A DNA stretch of 64,000 nt, taken from assembly GCF_025642115.1 (NCBI RefSeq), contig NZ_CP106753.1:2379501-2443500 (forward strand), given 5' to 3'. The notes beneath the pieces were generated by a model. That model did not search any database and was not told where the DNA came from. It saw nothing but the letters and a program-made list of their open reading frames with translations. This DNA is from Chitiniphilus purpureus (GTDB taxonomy: Bacteria; Pseudomonadota; Gammaproteobacteria; Burkholderiales; Chitinibacteraceae). How positions within the stretch are numbered: the first letter of the stretch is position 1; each line of letters opens with the position of its first letter. Both the position numbers and the translations under genes were made by a program. Below, piece after piece: positions 56,361 to 64,000 of this stretch.

Positions 56361-57005
56361 CTATCCGCGCAGTTTCCATTGCGCTTCGACCAATTGGCCC
56401 AATTGCCCGAGCCGGCCATGGAAGAAGTGGCCGACGCCCGGCACCACCAGGATGGGCAACTGCTGCGGGCGGGCCCAGTCGAGCACCGCCGCCAGGGCGA
56501 TGACTTCGTCCTCTTCGCCATGGATGACGAGAGTGTCCGGCGGCACCGCCGGGAAATCGTAGCGGCTTACCGCCGGACCGATGAGGATCATGCCTTCGAC
56601 TTCGGCGTCGGTCAGCCGCTGGCGCAGCCGGCTTTGCACCAGCGTGCCGAACGAGAACCCTGCCAATACCACACGGGTGATCGCCGGGTGCGCGGCGCGG
56701 GCATGGGCGAGCACCGCGGCCATGTCGTCCGGCTCGTGCTCACCGCGGCTGTGGGTGCCGGCGGAACGACCCACGCCGCGCAGGTTCGGGCAGTAGGCCG
56801 CATAGCCAAGCCGGCTCAGTGTCTTGGCAAGTGTATGCACCACCTTGTTGGTGAAGGTGCCGCCCTCGGTGGGGTTGGGGTGGGCGACCAGCACGATGCC
56901 CCGCGGGGTGTCGGTGGCGGCGGGCAGGTACAGGCATTCGAGCATGCCGGCCGGTCCGGCGATCTCGAATGGCTCGAAGGTAGGGGCTTTGCGTGGCGCG
57001 TTCAT
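56361..57005 (-). CDS. Alpha/beta hydrolase
   Basis: A 214-residue cytoplasmic serine hydrolase. The nucleophile elbow is GFSFG (Ser 118), an oxyanion-hole-like AHPNPTEGG lies near residue 41, the acidic residue is in VIHGEEDEV and the catalytic His is in GHFFHG near the C-terminus. It resembles small CocE/dienelactone-hydrolase-like proteins (YghX/AF1763 type) with PNLRGVGRSAG. The ATG at 57005 overlaps the preceding lipoprotein gene by four bases. Natural substrate unknown. Confidence 0.88.
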   Translation of the reverse strand: MNAPRKAPTFEPFEIAGPAGMLECLYLPAATDTPRGIVLVAHPNPTEGGTFTNKVVHTLAKTLSRLGYAAYCPNLRGVGRSAGTHSRGEHEPDDMAAVLAHARAAHPAITRVVLAGFSFGTLVQSRLRQRLTDAEVEGMILIGPAVSRYDFPAVPPDTLVIHGEEDEVIALAAVLDWARPQQLPILVVPGVGHFFHGRLGQLGQLVEAQWKLRG

Positions 57006-57844
57006 GGCGATTCCGGGGTATCGGACCTGCGCCGCCTGCGACGGCGCAGCAGGAAGCGTACGGGCAGCCACAACAACAGCGCCCAGGGCAGTGCAACGGC
57101 AATGAAGGTCAGCAGGGTGGCGACACTCCTGATCACGTCGCGCCCGATGTCGTACCACGCCTGGCTCAGCGGTGAGAACAGATCGTGCCCGGCCAGGGCC
57201 CGCCGGCTGCGCCATTCGATGTCCAGCGCCACCGTGCCAGTCTGGTGGGCCAGTGCCAGCCGCTGACCGTTGATCGCATCCAGGCGCGCCTGGGTCTCGG
57301 CCAGTGCCTGGTGCACCGCCAGCAGCGCTTCCAGATCGGCCGCGCGCGCTTCCAGCATCCGCCGCAGGTTGTCGCGCAGCTGCGTCTGGTTCTTGATCTG
57401 CGCATCGACATCGATCACCTGGTCGGTGAGGTCTTCGCGCTGGGTGGACTGCGCGATCACCCGGCTTTGCCCGGAGAGCGCTGCCAGATAGCGATCGAAC
57501 GCCGCCGGGGAGAGGCGTACCGACAACTGTGCGCCAAGCGGGCTGTCATCGTCGCCACGCGTGAGCTGGGCTGACAGGAGCTCGCAGGCCGGCGCCTTGC
57601 AGCCGGATTGGGCCGTCTGCCACGCTGCGGCGAGTTGTCCAGCCGGAACGTCGAGTGTGAGTGCATGGCGCACCGCGATATGGCGCCGCGGCGTGCCGGA
57701 AGCGGTGTCGCCCCCTGCCGGAGCCTCGTTCTGTTGCGGGGCGGCCGCAGCGGCGGCCACCGCCGCCGATTGCTGTTCCGCCTTCTGTCCGCAGCCGACC
57801 AGTGCCAGCAGCACGCAGACGGCGAGCCATTTGCGCGCGACCAT
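57002..57844 (-). CDS. DUF4349-type lipoprotein with C-terminal membrane helix
   Basis: A 280-residue envelope protein. The signal ends in a lipobox (LLALVGC, Cys 18). A variable linker is followed by a domain with beta strands and then the coiled coil typical of DUF4349 (VIDVDAQIKNQTQLRDNLRRMLEARAADLEALLAVHQALAETQARLDAI), then a membrane helix near residues 242-262 and a very basic tail with nine Arg or Lys. Having both a lipid anchor and a C-terminal helix is usual for the family, whose function is unknown. It overlaps its neighbours at both ends. Confidence 0.82.
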   Translation of the reverse strand: MVARKWLAVCVLLALVGCGQKAEQQSAAVAAAAAAPQQNEAPAGGDTASGTPRRHIAVRHALTLDVPAGQLAAAWQTAQSGCKAPACELLSAQLTRGDDDSPLGAQLSVRLSPAAFDRYLAALSGQSRVIAQSTQREDLTDQVIDVDAQIKNQTQLRDNLRRMLEARAADLEALLAVHQALAETQARLDAINGQRLALAHQTGTVALDIEWRSRRALAGHDLFSPLSQAWYDIGRDVIRSVATLLTFIAVALPWALLLWLPVRFLLRRRRRRRSDTPESP

Positions 57845-58155
57845 CAGATCCGCAGCCGGTCCACCACGCGCCCGTGGCACAGATGCTCATCGATGATCTC
57901 GTCGATGTCCTCGCGATCGACGTAGGTGTACCAGGTCTCTTCGGGGTAGACCACCATCACCGGGCCTTCCTCGCAGCGGTCCAGACAACCGGCCTTGTTG
58001 ATGCGCACGGCGCCAGGGCCGGATAGGCCAAGCGCCTTGATCCGGTCCTTGGCGTAGGCCTGCAGCTCGCTCGCACCGCAGCGGTTGCAGCTCTGGCGTT
58101 CGCCTTGGGGCCGCTCGTTCAGGCAGAAGAACACATGATGCCGGTAGTAACCCAT
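57844..58155 (-). CDS. Thioredoxin-like [2Fe-2S] ferredoxin
   Basis: A 103-residue soluble protein. Four conserved Cys fit the cluster ligands: C11 (VFFCLNERP), C23 or C26 (SCNRCGA), C57 and C61 (KAGCLDRCEEGP), followed by VMVVYPEETWYTYV. This is the stand-alone (2Fe-2S) ferredoxin domain seen in proteobacteria and at NuoE C-termini. It probably carries electrons in the cytoplasm; the partner is unknown. The ATG at 58155 has AAGGA eight bases upstream; a GTG two codons earlier is possible. Confidence 0.9.
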   Translation of the reverse strand: MGYYRHHVFFCLNERPQGERQSCNRCGASELQAYAKDRIKALGLSGPGAVRINKAGCLDRCEEGPVMVVYPEETWYTYVDREDIDEIIDEHLCHGRVVDRLRI

Positions 58156-58157
58156 CG

Positions 58158-59261
58158 TCACGATCCTTGTTCAACATGCTTGGCGGGAATATGCGCCGTC
58201 ACGAAGAATGGCAGTTCGCCGTCCTTGTCCGGCTGCACGGTGTCGATCACCCGCACATCGTCCACCTGGCATTCGCGCAGCAACGCCTCGGCAAACCCAT
58301 GGATCTGCTCAACGCTGTCCAGCGGCGCCAGCGGCCAGACAAAGCCTTCCCAGCGCTCGCCGTCCTCCTGGCTCGAAAAGGTGATGCGCAGCTCACCGCC
58401 TTCGTGTGCCGCCAGTACCACCGCCGGCGTGCGGCGCTTGCTGCGGATGCTGCGCACCGCGTTGCTGACGGCCACCTGCAGCTGTGTCTCCAGTTGCGTG
58501 GCACGGGCGCTGTCCTGCGCCGCGAGCCAGGGTTGCGGCGCGCGCGGAATCGCAAACAGCGTCAAGCCTTCCTGCTGCAGCGCGTCGCCGATCAACTGGG
58601 CGAGCGGCATGCCCCATGCCCCGACCTGTCCGCCCAGCCGCAACGGCGCCGCGCCATCGCGCCGCTGGCGCGCCAGCCCCACCAGATAGCGCAGGAACAC
58701 GCCTTCATTTTTCAACTGCACCGGTGCTTCGCGTACCGCCTTGCCCAATGCCGCCGCCGCCTCGGCGTACGGCAGGTCCCGCCATTGCGCGAGCAGCGCC
58801 GGGTTGATCGCCGCCATGTCACCCGGGTGCACCAGTGCCGGACTCAGCAGCAGGTCCGCATCCGCATCGACCACGCCGTGCTGACGCAGGAGCGCAAGCA
58901 CGGCCGCAGGCTCAGGCAGCCGCCCCGGCAATTGCAACGGCGAGCGTGCACCGGCGACCAGGATGACCGGGATGGTAAACAGGACATTCCATTCGGCGCC
59001 GCTGGGCGGCGGTTGCTCCACAACTTCACGCAGCACCTGCCACAGCGCCTTGTATGCTTCCTGCGATGGCGCCTGGGTCAGGGCGCCGTTGAGCGCATAA
59101 TGGTCGGCGGCGGCGAGCAACGAGGTCAGCTGTTCGACCAGGGCGCAGCGCTTGTCCGCGGCAGTGGCGGCATCAGGCGCGGTCAGGTACGCCATCAGCG
59201 CACGGATCACCGGGTTTTGCGGATTGACGCGCGGATAGCGGCGGGGATCGGGCAGATACAT
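58158..59261 (-). CDS. Conserved protein of unknown function
   Basis: A 367-residue soluble protein starting MYLPDPRRYPRVNPQNPVIRALMAYL, first of a six-gene run on the minus strand. It is mostly alpha-helical and Ala/Leu/Gln-rich. Segments such as WNVLFTIPVILVAGARSPLQLPG and GAWGMPLAQLIGDALQQEGLTLFAIPRAPQP resemble a betaproteobacterial conserved hypothetical family, but I can assign no function. No signal peptide or membrane helix. It ends two bases before the ferredoxin start, so the two products may cooperate. Confidence 0.75.
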   Translation of the reverse strand: MYLPDPRRYPRVNPQNPVIRALMAYLTAPDAATAADKRCALVEQLTSLLAAADHYALNGALTQAPSQEAYKALWQVLREVVEQPPPSGAEWNVLFTIPVILVAGARSPLQLPGRLPEPAAVLALLRQHGVVDADADLLLSPALVHPGDMAAINPALLAQWRDLPYAEAAAALGKAVREAPVQLKNEGVFLRYLVGLARQRRDGAAPLRLGGQVGAWGMPLAQLIGDALQQEGLTLFAIPRAPQPWLAAQDSARATQLETQLQVAVSNAVRSIRSKRRTPAVVLAAHEGGELRITFSSQEDGERWEGFVWPLAPLDSVEQIHGFAEALLRECQVDDVRVIDTVQPDKDGELPFFVTAHIPAKHVEQGS

Positions 59262-59426
59262 GCAAGGATGACCGGCTGGAAAAAACGGGGATTATACGCG
59301 CCGCCAAGCGGGTTCCGCTGACCGGCAAAGCCGGTACTGCACGGGGTTCATGACTGGAATTGGATGCTACATCGTGTCACATTTTGTTGCACAAAAACGG
59401 CAGCCGGGCGCAATGCCTTGAATTGA

Positions 59427-59456
59427 TTGACGATCCTGTTGAAGTTCCGTTACATT
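59427..59456 (+). promoter_or_regulatory. Sigma-70-like promoter of candidate small RNA
   Basis: TTGACG (59427-59432) and TACATT (59451-59456), separated by 18 bases, in an AT-richer intergenic region with no plus-strand gene downstream. Confidence 0.55.
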
Positions 59457-59462
59457 GTAGTC

Positions 59463-59547
59463 TCTGTTGGGATGCAGCAAGGTGCGTCTTGATAGTTTCT
59501 CCTTTGTAGATGTTGTTTGAAACCCGGATGCGTTCCGGGTTTTTTTT
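59463..59547 (+). ncRNA. Candidate small RNA ending in an intrinsic terminator
   Basis: From the promoter-like element, a transcript of about 85 bases would end in a strong terminator: AACCCGGA (59521-59528), loop TGCGT, TCCGGGTT (59534-59541), with a run of eight T. Both flanking genes lie on the minus strand, so the terminator serves no annotated gene. Only tiny open frames (six codons from 59472) occur. No known RNA family is recognised. Confidence 0.5.
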
Positions 59548-59663
59548 ATGCCTGCGGCAGCAGCTGTCCTCGCCCGGCATAGCGGGACGGCATGGTTTGT
59601 CGCCGGATCCGGCCCGCGCGCCCTATCTCGCTGCCATCGGATAGCCGCGGCGCTCGTATCGGC

Positions 59664-59939
59664 TCAGACACTGGCCTGTTCTTCGAAGGTCTCGGCGTGC
59701 TCCAGGTGCGCTTCGCTGGCCTGCACCGTGTCTACCGTGGCCGAAGGTGGGCCGTGGGCCAGCCAGGTTGCCAATTGCGCCAGCGCGCCGGGTTCGCCCT
59801 CGGCATGCACTTCGACACTGCCGTCACCTCGGTTGCGCACCCAGCCGCATAGCCTGAGCCGCCGGGCCTCCAGGCAGGTGGCGAAGCGGAATCCCACACC
59901 TTGTACCCGGCCATGGATCCGGAATCGTCTGGCGATCAT
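59664..59939 (-). CDS. acyP: Acylphosphatase
   Basis: A 91-residue enzyme that hydrolyses acyl phosphates. The signature GRVQGVGFR holds the catalytic Arg 18, and [13 protein letters not shown] holds the catalytic Asn 36. Length is normal for the family. It lies alone, between the DUF3096 miniprotein and the candidate small RNA. Confidence 0.95.
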   Translation of the reverse strand: MIARRFRIHGRVQGVGFRFATCLEARRLRLCGWVRNRGDGSVEVHAEGEPGALAQLATWLAHGPPSATVDTVQASEAHLEHAETFEEQASV

Positions 59940-59964
59940 GCAAGCTCCCGCGCTGCGCCGAGGC

Positions 59965-60102
59965 TTACTGGCCGAACAGGCCGACCAGCCCGATCACGAT
60001 CAGATACAGGGCGATGATGTAGTTGAGCAGCCTGGGCATCACCAGGATCAGGATGCCGGCGATCAGGGAGACGATCGGGCCGATGGTGAGATGCAGGTTC
60101 AT
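59965..60102 (-). CDS. DUF3096 membrane miniprotein
   Basis: A 45-residue, very hydrophobic protein starting [20 protein letters not shown] and ending [10 protein letters not shown], matching the small DUF3096 family with two membrane helices joined by a short PRLLNYI turn. AGGAA lies seven bases upstream of the ATG. Function is unknown. It lies just after metG on the same strand, before acyP. Confidence 0.85.
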   Translation of the reverse strand: MNLHLTIGPIVSLIAGILILVMPRLLNYIIALYLIVIGLVGLFGQ

Positions 60103-60206
60103 GGCGGGTTCCTGGAATGCGGATGGTTGCAGCGTAGCAGCACCCTTCGCGATCCTTACGTGAAAAATGCGGCACCGTGGTGCCGCATCCACTCGCCATA
60201 CCGACT

Positions 60207-62258
60207 CTATTTCACCCGCATGCCCGGTTTGGCGCCGCTGTCCGGGTTGAGGATGTAAAGCCCGCCATCGCCGCCGGCGGCAAGCACCATGCCCTCGCTC
60301 ATGCCGAACTTCATCTTGCGCGGCGCAAGGTTGGCCACCATCACGGTCAGCCGGCCCTGCAGCTCCTCGGGCTTGTAGGCGGACTTGATGCCGGCAAACA
60401 CATGGCGTGTTTCCGTGCCGATGTCGAGCGTGAGCGACACCAGCTTGTCCGCGCCTTCCACCGCGCGGGCCTCGACGATCTTGGCCACGCGCAGATCGAT
60501 CTTCATGAAGTCGTCGATGCTGATGGTCTCGGCGATCGGCGGCACTTCGTAGTCGAGCGCCGGTGCAGTGGGTTCGGCCGTAGCCGGGGCGAGGCTTTGC
60601 TTGTTTTCTTCGATCATCGCTTCGATTGCCTTGGGGTCGATCCGGGTCATCAGGTGGTTGTAGGTATTGATGGTGTGGCCCAGCAGCAGCGACTGGCTGT
60701 CCTGCCATTGCAGCGGGGCGACGTTGAGGAAGGCTTCCACGTCGGCGGCGAGGCTGGGCAGTACCGGCTTCAGGTAAATGGTGAGCAGGCGGAAGGCGTT
60801 GATCAGTACCGAGCATACCCGCTGCAGTTCGGCATCCCGGCCTTCCTGCTTGGCCATCTCCCACGGCTTGTGTGCGTCGACGAACTGGTTCACCTCGTCG
60901 GCAAGCGCCATCACGTCGCGCAGCGCGCGGCCGAACTCACGTGCTTCGTAGTGCGCGGCGACGCCTTCACTGGCGGCCTGCAACCGGCCGATGACTGCTG
61001 CGCTGCCGAGGTCGCTGGCCAATTGCCCGCCAAAGCGCTTGGTGATGAAGCCGGCGGCGCGGCTGGCGATGTTGATGTACTTGCCAACGAGATCGCTGTT
61101 CACCCGCGCAGCGAAGTCCTCCAGGTTGAGGTCGATGTCCTCGATCGCCGAATTGAGCTTGGCGGCGAAGTAGTAGCGCAGCCACTCCGGGTTCAGGTGA
61201 CGCAGGTACGATTCCGCGGTGATGAAGGTGCCGCGGCTCTTGCTCATCTTGGCGCCATCGACGGTCAGGAAACCGTGGGCGTTGATGCCGGTGGGCGTGC
61301 GAAAGCCGCTGTACTCCAGCATGGCCGGCCAGAACAGCGCGTGGAAATAGAGGATGTCCTTGCCGATGAAGTGATATAGCTCGGCGTCGCTGTCCTTGTT
61401 CCAGTAGCTGTCGAAATCGAGGCCCAGGCGATCGCACAGGTTGCGATGGCTGGCCATGTAACCGACCGGCGCATCGAGCCACACGTAGAAATACTTGCCC
61501 GGCGCATCGGGGATCTCGAAGCCGAAGTAGGGCGCATCGCGGCTGATGTCCCAGTCGGTGAGGCCGGCCTCGAACCATTCCTGCATCTTGTTGGCGGCGC
61601 CTTCCTGCAGGCGCGCCCGCGCCTCGCCGGCCACGGTGGCTGAACCCCGGGTCCAGCCGCGCAGGAAATCCTCGCACTCGCCCAGCTTGAAGAAGTAGTG
61701 TTCGGAATCCTTCAGCACCGGCGTGGCGCCGGAGACGGCCGAATACGGGTTCTTCAGCTCGGTGGGGCTGTAGGTGGTGCCGCAGACCTCGCAGTTGTCG
61801 CCGTACTGATCCTTGGCGGCGCACTTGGGGCATTCGCCCTTCACGAAGCGGTCCGGCAGGAACATGTGCTTCACCGGATCGTACAGCTGGCTGATGGTGC
61901 GGCTGACGATCTTGCCGTTCTCTTTCAGCGCGTTGTAGATGCGGTAGGCGTACTGCCGGTTTTCCTCGGAATTGGTGCTGTAGTAATTGTCGAAGCCGAC
62001 ATGAAAGCCGGTGAAATCGCGCAGGTGCTCACCATGCACGCGCTCGATCAGCGCCTCCGGGCTGATGCCTTCCTTCTCGGCCCGCAGCATGATGGGGGTA
62101 CCGTGGGTGTCGTCGGCGCACACGTAGTGACAGGTATGGCCACGCATCTTCTGAAACCGCACCCAGATGTCGGTCTGGATGTACTCGACCAGGTGACCAA
62201 GGTGGATGGCGCCATTGGCGTAAGGTAAAGCGGAGGTGACAAGAATCTTTCTTTTCAT
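60207..62258 (-). CDS. metG: Methionine--tRNA ligase
   Basis: A 683-residue class I aminoacyl-tRNA synthetase. The HIGH motif is HLGH (residues 19-22), KMSKS lies near residue 335, and a zinc knuckle has C143, C146, C156 and C159. A C-terminal tRNA-binding (EMAP/Trbp111-like) domain fills about residues 575-683 ([31 protein letters not shown]), as in dimeric bacterial enzymes. It charges tRNA-Met for initiation and elongation. A TATAAT at 62292-62297 on the minus strand lies upstream. Confidence 0.97.
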   Translation of the reverse strand: MKRKILVTSALPYANGAIHLGHLVEYIQTDIWVRFQKMRGHTCHYVCADDTHGTPIMLRAEKEGISPEALIERVHGEHLRDFTGFHVGFDNYYSTNSEENRQYAYRIYNALKENGKIVSRTISQLYDPVKHMFLPDRFVKGECPKCAAKDQYGDNCEVCGTTYSPTELKNPYSAVSGATPVLKDSEHYFFKLGECEDFLRGWTRGSATVAGEARARLQEGAANKMQEWFEAGLTDWDISRDAPYFGFEIPDAPGKYFYVWLDAPVGYMASHRNLCDRLGLDFDSYWNKDSDAELYHFIGKDILYFHALFWPAMLEYSGFRTPTGINAHGFLTVDGAKMSKSRGTFITAESYLRHLNPEWLRYYFAAKLNSAIEDIDLNLEDFAARVNSDLVGKYINIASRAAGFITKRFGGQLASDLGSAAVIGRLQAASEGVAAHYEAREFGRALRDVMALADEVNQFVDAHKPWEMAKQEGRDAELQRVCSVLINAFRLLTIYLKPVLPSLAADVEAFLNVAPLQWQDSQSLLLGHTINTYNHLMTRIDPKAIEAMIEENKQSLAPATAEPTAPALDYEVPPIAETISIDDFMKIDLRVAKIVEARAVEGADKLVSLTLDIGTETRHVFAGIKSAYKPEELQGRLTVMVANLAPRKMKFGMSEGMVLAAGGDGGLYILNPDSGAKPGMRVK

Positions 62259-62291
62259 GCGATTTCCGGGCGTGCGGCGACGAATGGAGGG

Positions 62292-62297
62292 ATTATA
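62292..62297 (-). promoter_or_regulatory. -10 element of metG
   Basis: Perfect TATAAT on the minus strand, 34 bases upstream of the metG ATG. The -35 region is GC-rich and not clear. Confidence 0.6.
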
Positions 62298-62318
62298 CCG
62301 CAGCCCGTCGCCCGGCCC

Positions 62319-62348
62319 GTGACGCTGCGAAACTTACAAAGGTATAGT
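62319..62348 (+). promoter_or_regulatory. Promoter of the Hpt gene
   Basis: GTGACG (62319-62324), 18 bases, TATAGT (62343-62348), 26 bases upstream of the Hpt start and divergent from the metG -10. Confidence 0.5.
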
Positions 62349-62374
62349 GCAGTTAATACGAAGAGGAAGTGGCA

Positions 62375-62752
62375 ATGGGGGTGGAACAAGACGCGCTGAG
62401 GCCGGCGTTGCTGGATGCCGAGCTGGCGTCGGTGGAGCGGGCGCTCACCGAGGTGAGGATGCAGATCGGCATGGATCTGCGCGCCGAACTGCTGGGGGCA
62501 TTCCTGCCGCTGTTGCAGGAGACCATGCAGCGCCTGCCGGTGGCGCTGGCGGCAGGCGAGGCCGAGCAGGCGGTCCGCTATGCGCACAAGCTCAAGGGGG
62601 CTGCGCTGCAGCTGGGTGCAGGGCAGCTTGCCGATGGCTGCAGGCAGATCGAGGCTGCGGCCCGCGGCGGGCTGTTGGATACGGCAGCGGCTGCGCTGCC
62701 GCGTGTACTGCAACTGGGGCACGGTCTGCTGTCCCGCTTGAAGAGCCAATAA
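62375..62752 (+). CDS. Histidine phosphotransfer (Hpt) domain protein
   Basis: A 125-residue stand-alone Hpt protein. The phosphorylated His is H71 in YAHKLKGAALQLGAGQLADGCRQIE, the conserved four-helix-bundle motif. Such proteins relay phosphate between hybrid kinases and response regulators. AAGAGGA lies seven bases before the ATG at 62375; a GTG two codons earlier is an alternative. No hybrid kinase is adjacent; the orphan kinase at 54077 has no receiver domain, so a direct link is unlikely. Confidence 0.9.
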   Translation: MGVEQDALRPALLDAELASVERALTEVRMQIGMDLRAELLGAFLPLLQETMQRLPVALAAGEAEQAVRYAHKLKGAALQLGAGQLADGCRQIEAAARGGLLDTAAAALPRVLQLGHGLLSRLKSQ

Positions 62753-62797
62753 GCGCATCGGCTAGAATGGCGCTTTGCGTCTTCTTCCGTCGGCCCG

Positions 62798-63415
62798 ATG
62801 CCTGCGCTGCACTTTGACTGGTTTTCCCACATCGGTACGGCCGCATTCGCTTTTTCCGGCTACCTGATCGGGGCCCGCAAGCGATTCGATCTTCTGGGGG
62901 TGCTGATCCTGGCACTGCTTACCGCTGTCGGCGGCGGCATGATCCGCGACGTGCTGGTCAACCGGGTGCCGCGGGTATTCCTCGACGATGGTCCGCTCTA
63001 CACTATCTTCGGCGCCTTGTTGGTCGCCGCCGTGCTCAAACTGCACCGGCGCAACAGCGGCGTGCTGTACCGGCTTTTCATCGTCGCCGATTCGATCGGG
63101 CTGGTGGCGTTCAGCATCGCCGGGGCGCAGGTCGGCATCGCGCTCGGCCTGAACGGGTTCGGTGTCTGCTTCCTTGCCTTCGTGACTGCGATCGGCGGCG
63201 GGCTGGTGCGCGACATGATGGTCAACGACGTGCCGTTCATCCTGCACGAGGATTTCTACGGCACCGTTTCCATCCTGGTGGCCGCATTGGCCTACCTGCT
63301 GTCCGGACAGGGCTGGCTCAGCCCGCTGGCGCTGTGGCTGCTGTTCGCCGGCGGGCTGGCGCTGCGCCTGGTGGCGCATGCCGGCGACTTCAAGCTGCCC
63401 CGGATCGGACAATGA
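62798..63415 (+). CDS. Trimeric intracellular cation channel (TRIC/YicG) family protein
   Basis: A 205-residue inner membrane protein with seven predicted helices in a 3+3+1 pattern. The two repeats are visible: TAVGGGMIRDVLVNRVP (about residues 43-59) and TAIGGGLVRDMMVNDVP (about 130-146), the GGGxxRD motif of the family. Prokaryotic TRIC homologues are potassium-permeable channels; physiological role in bacteria is uncertain. It is coupled by a four-base overlap to the Nudix gene. Confidence 0.92.
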   Translation: MPALHFDWFSHIGTAAFAFSGYLIGARKRFDLLGVLILALLTAVGGGMIRDVLVNRVPRVFLDDGPLYTIFGALLVAAVLKLHRRNSGVLYRLFIVADSIGLVAFSIAGAQVGIALGLNGFGVCFLAFVTAIGGGLVRDMMVNDVPFILHEDFYGTVSILVAALAYLLSGQGWLSPLALWLLFAGGLALRLVAHAGDFKLPRIGQ

Positions 63416-64000
63416 ACGATTTCTCGCATCTGGTGGGCAGTGCGGACTGGCATGGCTGGCTGGTGTCCCGGCTCGCCGCTGCGCCACGCGCCGACGCGGC
63501 GGACTGGCCGGGTCTGCCCGGCGCCACCCCCGCCGCGGTGCTGATCGGCGTACTGCCGCGTGAGGACGGGGCGCGCTGCCTGCTGACCGAACGCGCAGCC
63601 CATCTTTCGCAGCATGCCGGCCAGATCAGCTTTCCAGGTGGACGGATCGAAGCCGGAGACGCGGATGCGCCGGCGGCAGCGCTGCGCGAAGCCTACGAGG
63701 AAGTGGGCCTCGATCCGGCACAGGTGGCGGTCGCCGGGCAATTGGGTGCCTATGTGACCCTCAGCGGCTATCGTGTCATCCCGGTGGTGGGGGTGATCGC
63801 GCCCGATGCCGCGCTGCGGCCGGATCCGAACGAGGTGGCTGCGGTGTTCGACCTGCCGCTGGCATCGTTGCTGCAGCCGGCGCGCTATGAACGGCGGCTG
63901 GTCGAGCGGGGCGGGGTGCGCGGTGCTTCCTATTTCATCGAGTGCGAAGGCCGCACGGTCTGGGGGGCGACCGCCGGGATGCTGCTGATGCTGGCCGCTG
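63412..64000 (+). CDS. Nudix CoA pyrophosphatase (3' end outside window)
   Basis: The first 196 codons of a NudL/YeaB-type Nudix hydrolase. The CoA-specific upstream motif is seen as LLTERAAHLSQHAGQISFPGG, merging into the Nudix box GGRIEAGDADAPAAALREAYEEVGL with the metal-binding REAYEE. It cleaves CoA and CoA esters to phosphopantetheine and ADP. The ATG overlaps the preceding stop (ATGA). The frame is still open at the window end; the family is usually about 190-230 residues, so little is missing. Confidence 0.92.
   Translation, partial: MNDFSHLVGSADWHGWLVSRLAAAPRADAADWPGLPGATPAAVLIGVLPREDGARCLLTERAAHLSQHAGQISFPGGRIEAGDADAPAAALREAYEEVGLDPAQVAVAGQLGAYVTLSGYRVIPVVGVIAPDAALRPDPNEVAAVFDLPLASLLQPARYERRLVERGGVRGASYFIECEGRTVWGATAGMLLMLAA

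Overview
The window is GC-rich, densely coded DNA from a Gram-negative bacterium, most likely a betaproteobacterium of the Neisseriales type (Chromobacterium/Chitinibacter-like). This rests on gene content (RdgC, FbpABC iron uptake, an oligopeptidase A next to a gamma carbonic anhydrase, an ECF-permease of the betaproteobacterial CbiM-like type) and on similarity judged by eye; no database search was possible. No rRNA, tRNA, IS element or CRISPR array was seen.

Layout. 1-5279: the end of a copper/silver-type RND efflux operon (cusC-like, cusB, cusA). 5347-6902: rdgC and a small heat-shock protein. 7091-13607: an iron(III) ABC transporter (fbpA, then fbpBC) interrupted by a three-gene membrane cassette (DUF2157, DUF4401, GDYXXLXY). 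13679-20537: prlC, a gamma carbonic anhydrase, small proteins, a chemotaxis receptor, truC and a His-rich secreted protein. 20947-23268: a truncated, active-site-dead relative of SF1 helicases. 23441-32456: a cobalamin riboswitch followed by a tightly overlapping B12 uptake and late biosynthesis operon (btuB, btuF-like, cobO, cobB, btuF, btuC, btuD, cobQ).

32657-49213 is the accessory heart of the window: a minus-strand type I secretion locus. In transcription order it reads hlyD-type adaptor, two glycosyltransferases, a small membrane-anchored protein, a 2937-residue RTX protein, an HlyB-type ABC exporter, and a second copy of the small membrane-anchored protein. The cargo part is visibly poorer in G+C than the exporter genes and flanks, with a sharp change inside the last 200 bases of the RTX gene. 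The RTX N-terminus resembles lysozyme-like cell-wall hydrolase domains. I therefore propose a contact-independent or surface-displayed polymorphic toxin secreted by a type I system, with two immunity-like paralogues and a glycosylation module. A diverged duplicate of the cobQ 3' end marks where the locus was inserted or exchanged.

49321-59261: an MHS-type MFS transporter, a textbook ECF41 sigma factor with its carboxymuconolactone-decarboxylase-like partner (both preceded by perfect or near-perfect ECF41 promoters), a DUF1615 lipoprotein and a six-gene minus-strand run ending in an orphan histidine kinase. 59427-64000: a candidate small RNA, acylphosphatase, a DUF3096 miniprotein, metG, an Hpt protein, a TRIC-type membrane protein and the start of a Nudix CoA pyrophosphatase that runs off the window.
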